13,569 nucleotides of DNA from an uncultured Acidimicrobiia bacterium (lineage in GTDB: Bacteria; Actinomycetota; Acidimicrobiia; IMCC26256; CALEDW01): NCBI GenBank assembly GCA_937949585.1, contig CALEDW010000258.1, forward strand, positions 1-13,569, given 5' to 3'. Made by a program: the position numbers and the translations under genes. The notes beneath the pieces are model-generated. The model was given only the letters and a program-made list of their open reading frames with translations, was not told the origin of the DNA and searched no databases. Shown here in pieces: positions 12,936 to 13,569 of the stretch; position 1 is the stretch's first letter, and every line of letters begins with the position of its first letter.

Positions 12936-13218
12936 GACCCACTCCAGCTCCGAGCCGCTCGACGAGGCAGGGGTGCTCGCCGTCATCCGTCAGCACCTGG
13001 CGGAGATCCTGGAGATCGACGAGGACCAGGTGGTGCCCGAGGCCCGCTTCGTGGAGGACCTCGAAGCCGACTCACTGGCGCTCATCGAGCTGGTGGAAGC
13101 CCTCGAGGAGGAGCTCGGGGAGCGCACCGTCGGGTTCAGCATCGACGACGAAGACCTCGCCGAGCTCCGCACCGTGGGTGAGGCCGTTGCCTACGTCCTG
13201 GCCCGGCTCGGAGGCTGA
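12925..13218 (+). CDS. acpP: Acyl carrier protein
   Basis: 97 aa, a little longer than typical ACP (about 75-85) through a 15-residue disordered N-terminal extension (ETHSSSEPLDE). S50 in EADSLALIELVEALEEEL is the 4'-phosphopantetheine attachment site (DSL) followed by the acidic recognition helix II. The flanking helices ILEIDEDQVVPEARFVEDL and IDDEDLAELRTVGEAVAYVLARL fit. It carries growing fatty acids and donates acyl chains to PlsX. ATG 12925 has GAGGAGG at 12912-12918 and begins inside plsX. Its stop is directly followed by the rnc GTG. The usual motif DSLDTVEL is DSLALIEL here, so a specialised ACP cannot be wholly excluded, but the plsX/rnc context supports the fatty-acid ACP. Confidence 0.93.
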   Translation: MPAETHSSSEPLDEAGVLAVIRQHLAEILEIDEDQVVPEARFVEDLEADSLALIELVEALEEELGERTVGFSIDDEDLAELRTVGEAVAYVLARLGG

Positions 13219-13569
13219 GTGACCGGCGGGCGAGAACCCCTCCCGCTGCCGGACCCAGACGTCCCCGGGTCTCCCGACCGCCGGGCCGCGGCGTGTCGGG
13301 CGTTGCAGGGCCGGATCTCGTGGTGGTTCCGGGACCCCGCGCTGCTCGACACCGCGCTCCGCCACCGTTCCTGGTGCGCCGAGCACCCCGGCGCCGAGTC
13401 CAACGAGCGCCTCGAGTTCCTCGGTGACGCCGTGCTCGGCCTCGTGGTCACCGACGAGCTGTACCGCACCCGGCCCGACATGGCCGAAGGCGAGCTGGCC
13501 AAGGTGCGGGCCGCCGTGGTCAACACCGATCACCTGGCCCGGGTGGCCGCCGAGATCGGGGTAGGTCCG
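13219..13569 (+). CDS. rnc: Ribonuclease III (partial, N-terminal part)
   Basis: 117 codons are visible before the window ends. RNase III cuts double-stranded RNA, chiefly rRNA precursors. After a Pro-rich 25-residue lead, the endonuclease domain shows LLDTALRHRSW (the usual LTHRS box), the signature NERLEFLGDAVL at 62-73 with catalytic-site E63, E66 and D70, and GELAKVRAAVVNTDHLA. The second catalytic Asp/Glu pair and the dsRNA-binding domain lie beyond the edge. The GTG at 13219 directly follows the acpP stop (TGAGTG), implying coupled translation. Alternative starts further in are possible because the first 25 residues are not conserved. Confidence 0.95.
   Translation, partial: MTGGREPLPLPDPDVPGSPDRRAAACRALQGRISWWFRDPALLDTALRHRSWCAEHPGAESNERLEFLGDAVLGLVVTDELYRTRPDMAEGELAKVRAAVVNTDHLARVAAEIGVGP

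Noticed and set aside
1..13569. CRISPR array, tRNA, rRNA, insertion sequence, toxin-antitoxin or phage-defence system
   Set aside because: No spaced direct repeats, no tRNA arm patterns, no transposase motifs and no defence-gene pairs were seen. The lone HNH gene has no methylase or partner beside it.

Overview
The window is very GC-rich, densely packed bacterial chromosome. Several things point to an actinobacterium: GTP-type PEP carboxykinase, zinc-ribbon (C+) forms of ribosomal proteins L28 and L32, a DUF222/HNH ('13E12'-type) endonuclease, frequent GTG starts, and a SepIVA/DivIVA-like coiled-coil gene between coaD and yceD. The gene order rpmB | fakA-recG-rsmD-coaD-sepIVA-like-yceD-rpmF-plsX-acpP-rnc, with plsX-acpP inserted before rnc, fits the class Acidimicrobiia or a relative. 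That placement is inference, not proof. There is no CRISPR array, rRNA, tRNA, insertion sequence or phage gene, and nothing suggests an exotic new system; this is mostly a core-genome region.

Layout. Positions 1-471 (minus) hold the N-terminal part of a proline-rich single-pass membrane protein cut by the window edge. Positions 472-1105 are a 634-bp stretch without a convincing gene. Positions 1106-2485 encode a stand-alone HNH endonuclease-like protein. It converges on pckG (2575-4383, minus). A small three-helix membrane protein (4553-4822, plus) converges, with only 9 bp between stop codons, on a minus-strand pair: a cold-shock-like small protein (4832-5062) behind rpmB (5073-5261).

From 5463 to the right edge, ten genes run on the plus strand. 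fakA, recG and rsmD are joined by 4-nt and 1-nt start/stop overlaps; coaD follows after 82 nt and overlaps the SepIVA-like gene by 4 nt. A 148-nt gap with a good extended -10 promoter precedes yceD-rpmF-plsX-acpP-rnc, where gaps are 3, 16, -11 and 0 nt. rnc runs off the window.

The plus-strand cluster combines two themes. One is ribosome assembly and RNA maturation (RsmD, YceD, L32, RNase III, with L28 divergent). The other is supply of acyl chains for membrane phospholipid: FakA makes acyl-phosphate from free fatty acids, PlsX makes acyl-phosphate from acyl-ACP, AcpP carries the chains and CoaD makes the CoA precursor needed for its prosthetic group. RecG (fork repair) and a septum/polar-growth coiled-coil protein sit inside the same units. 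The most useful non-coding observations are a near-identical 14-bp extended -10 box in front of both rpmB and yceD, an apparently leaderless fakA promoter, and a cluster of CTAG palindromes in front of the HNH gene.
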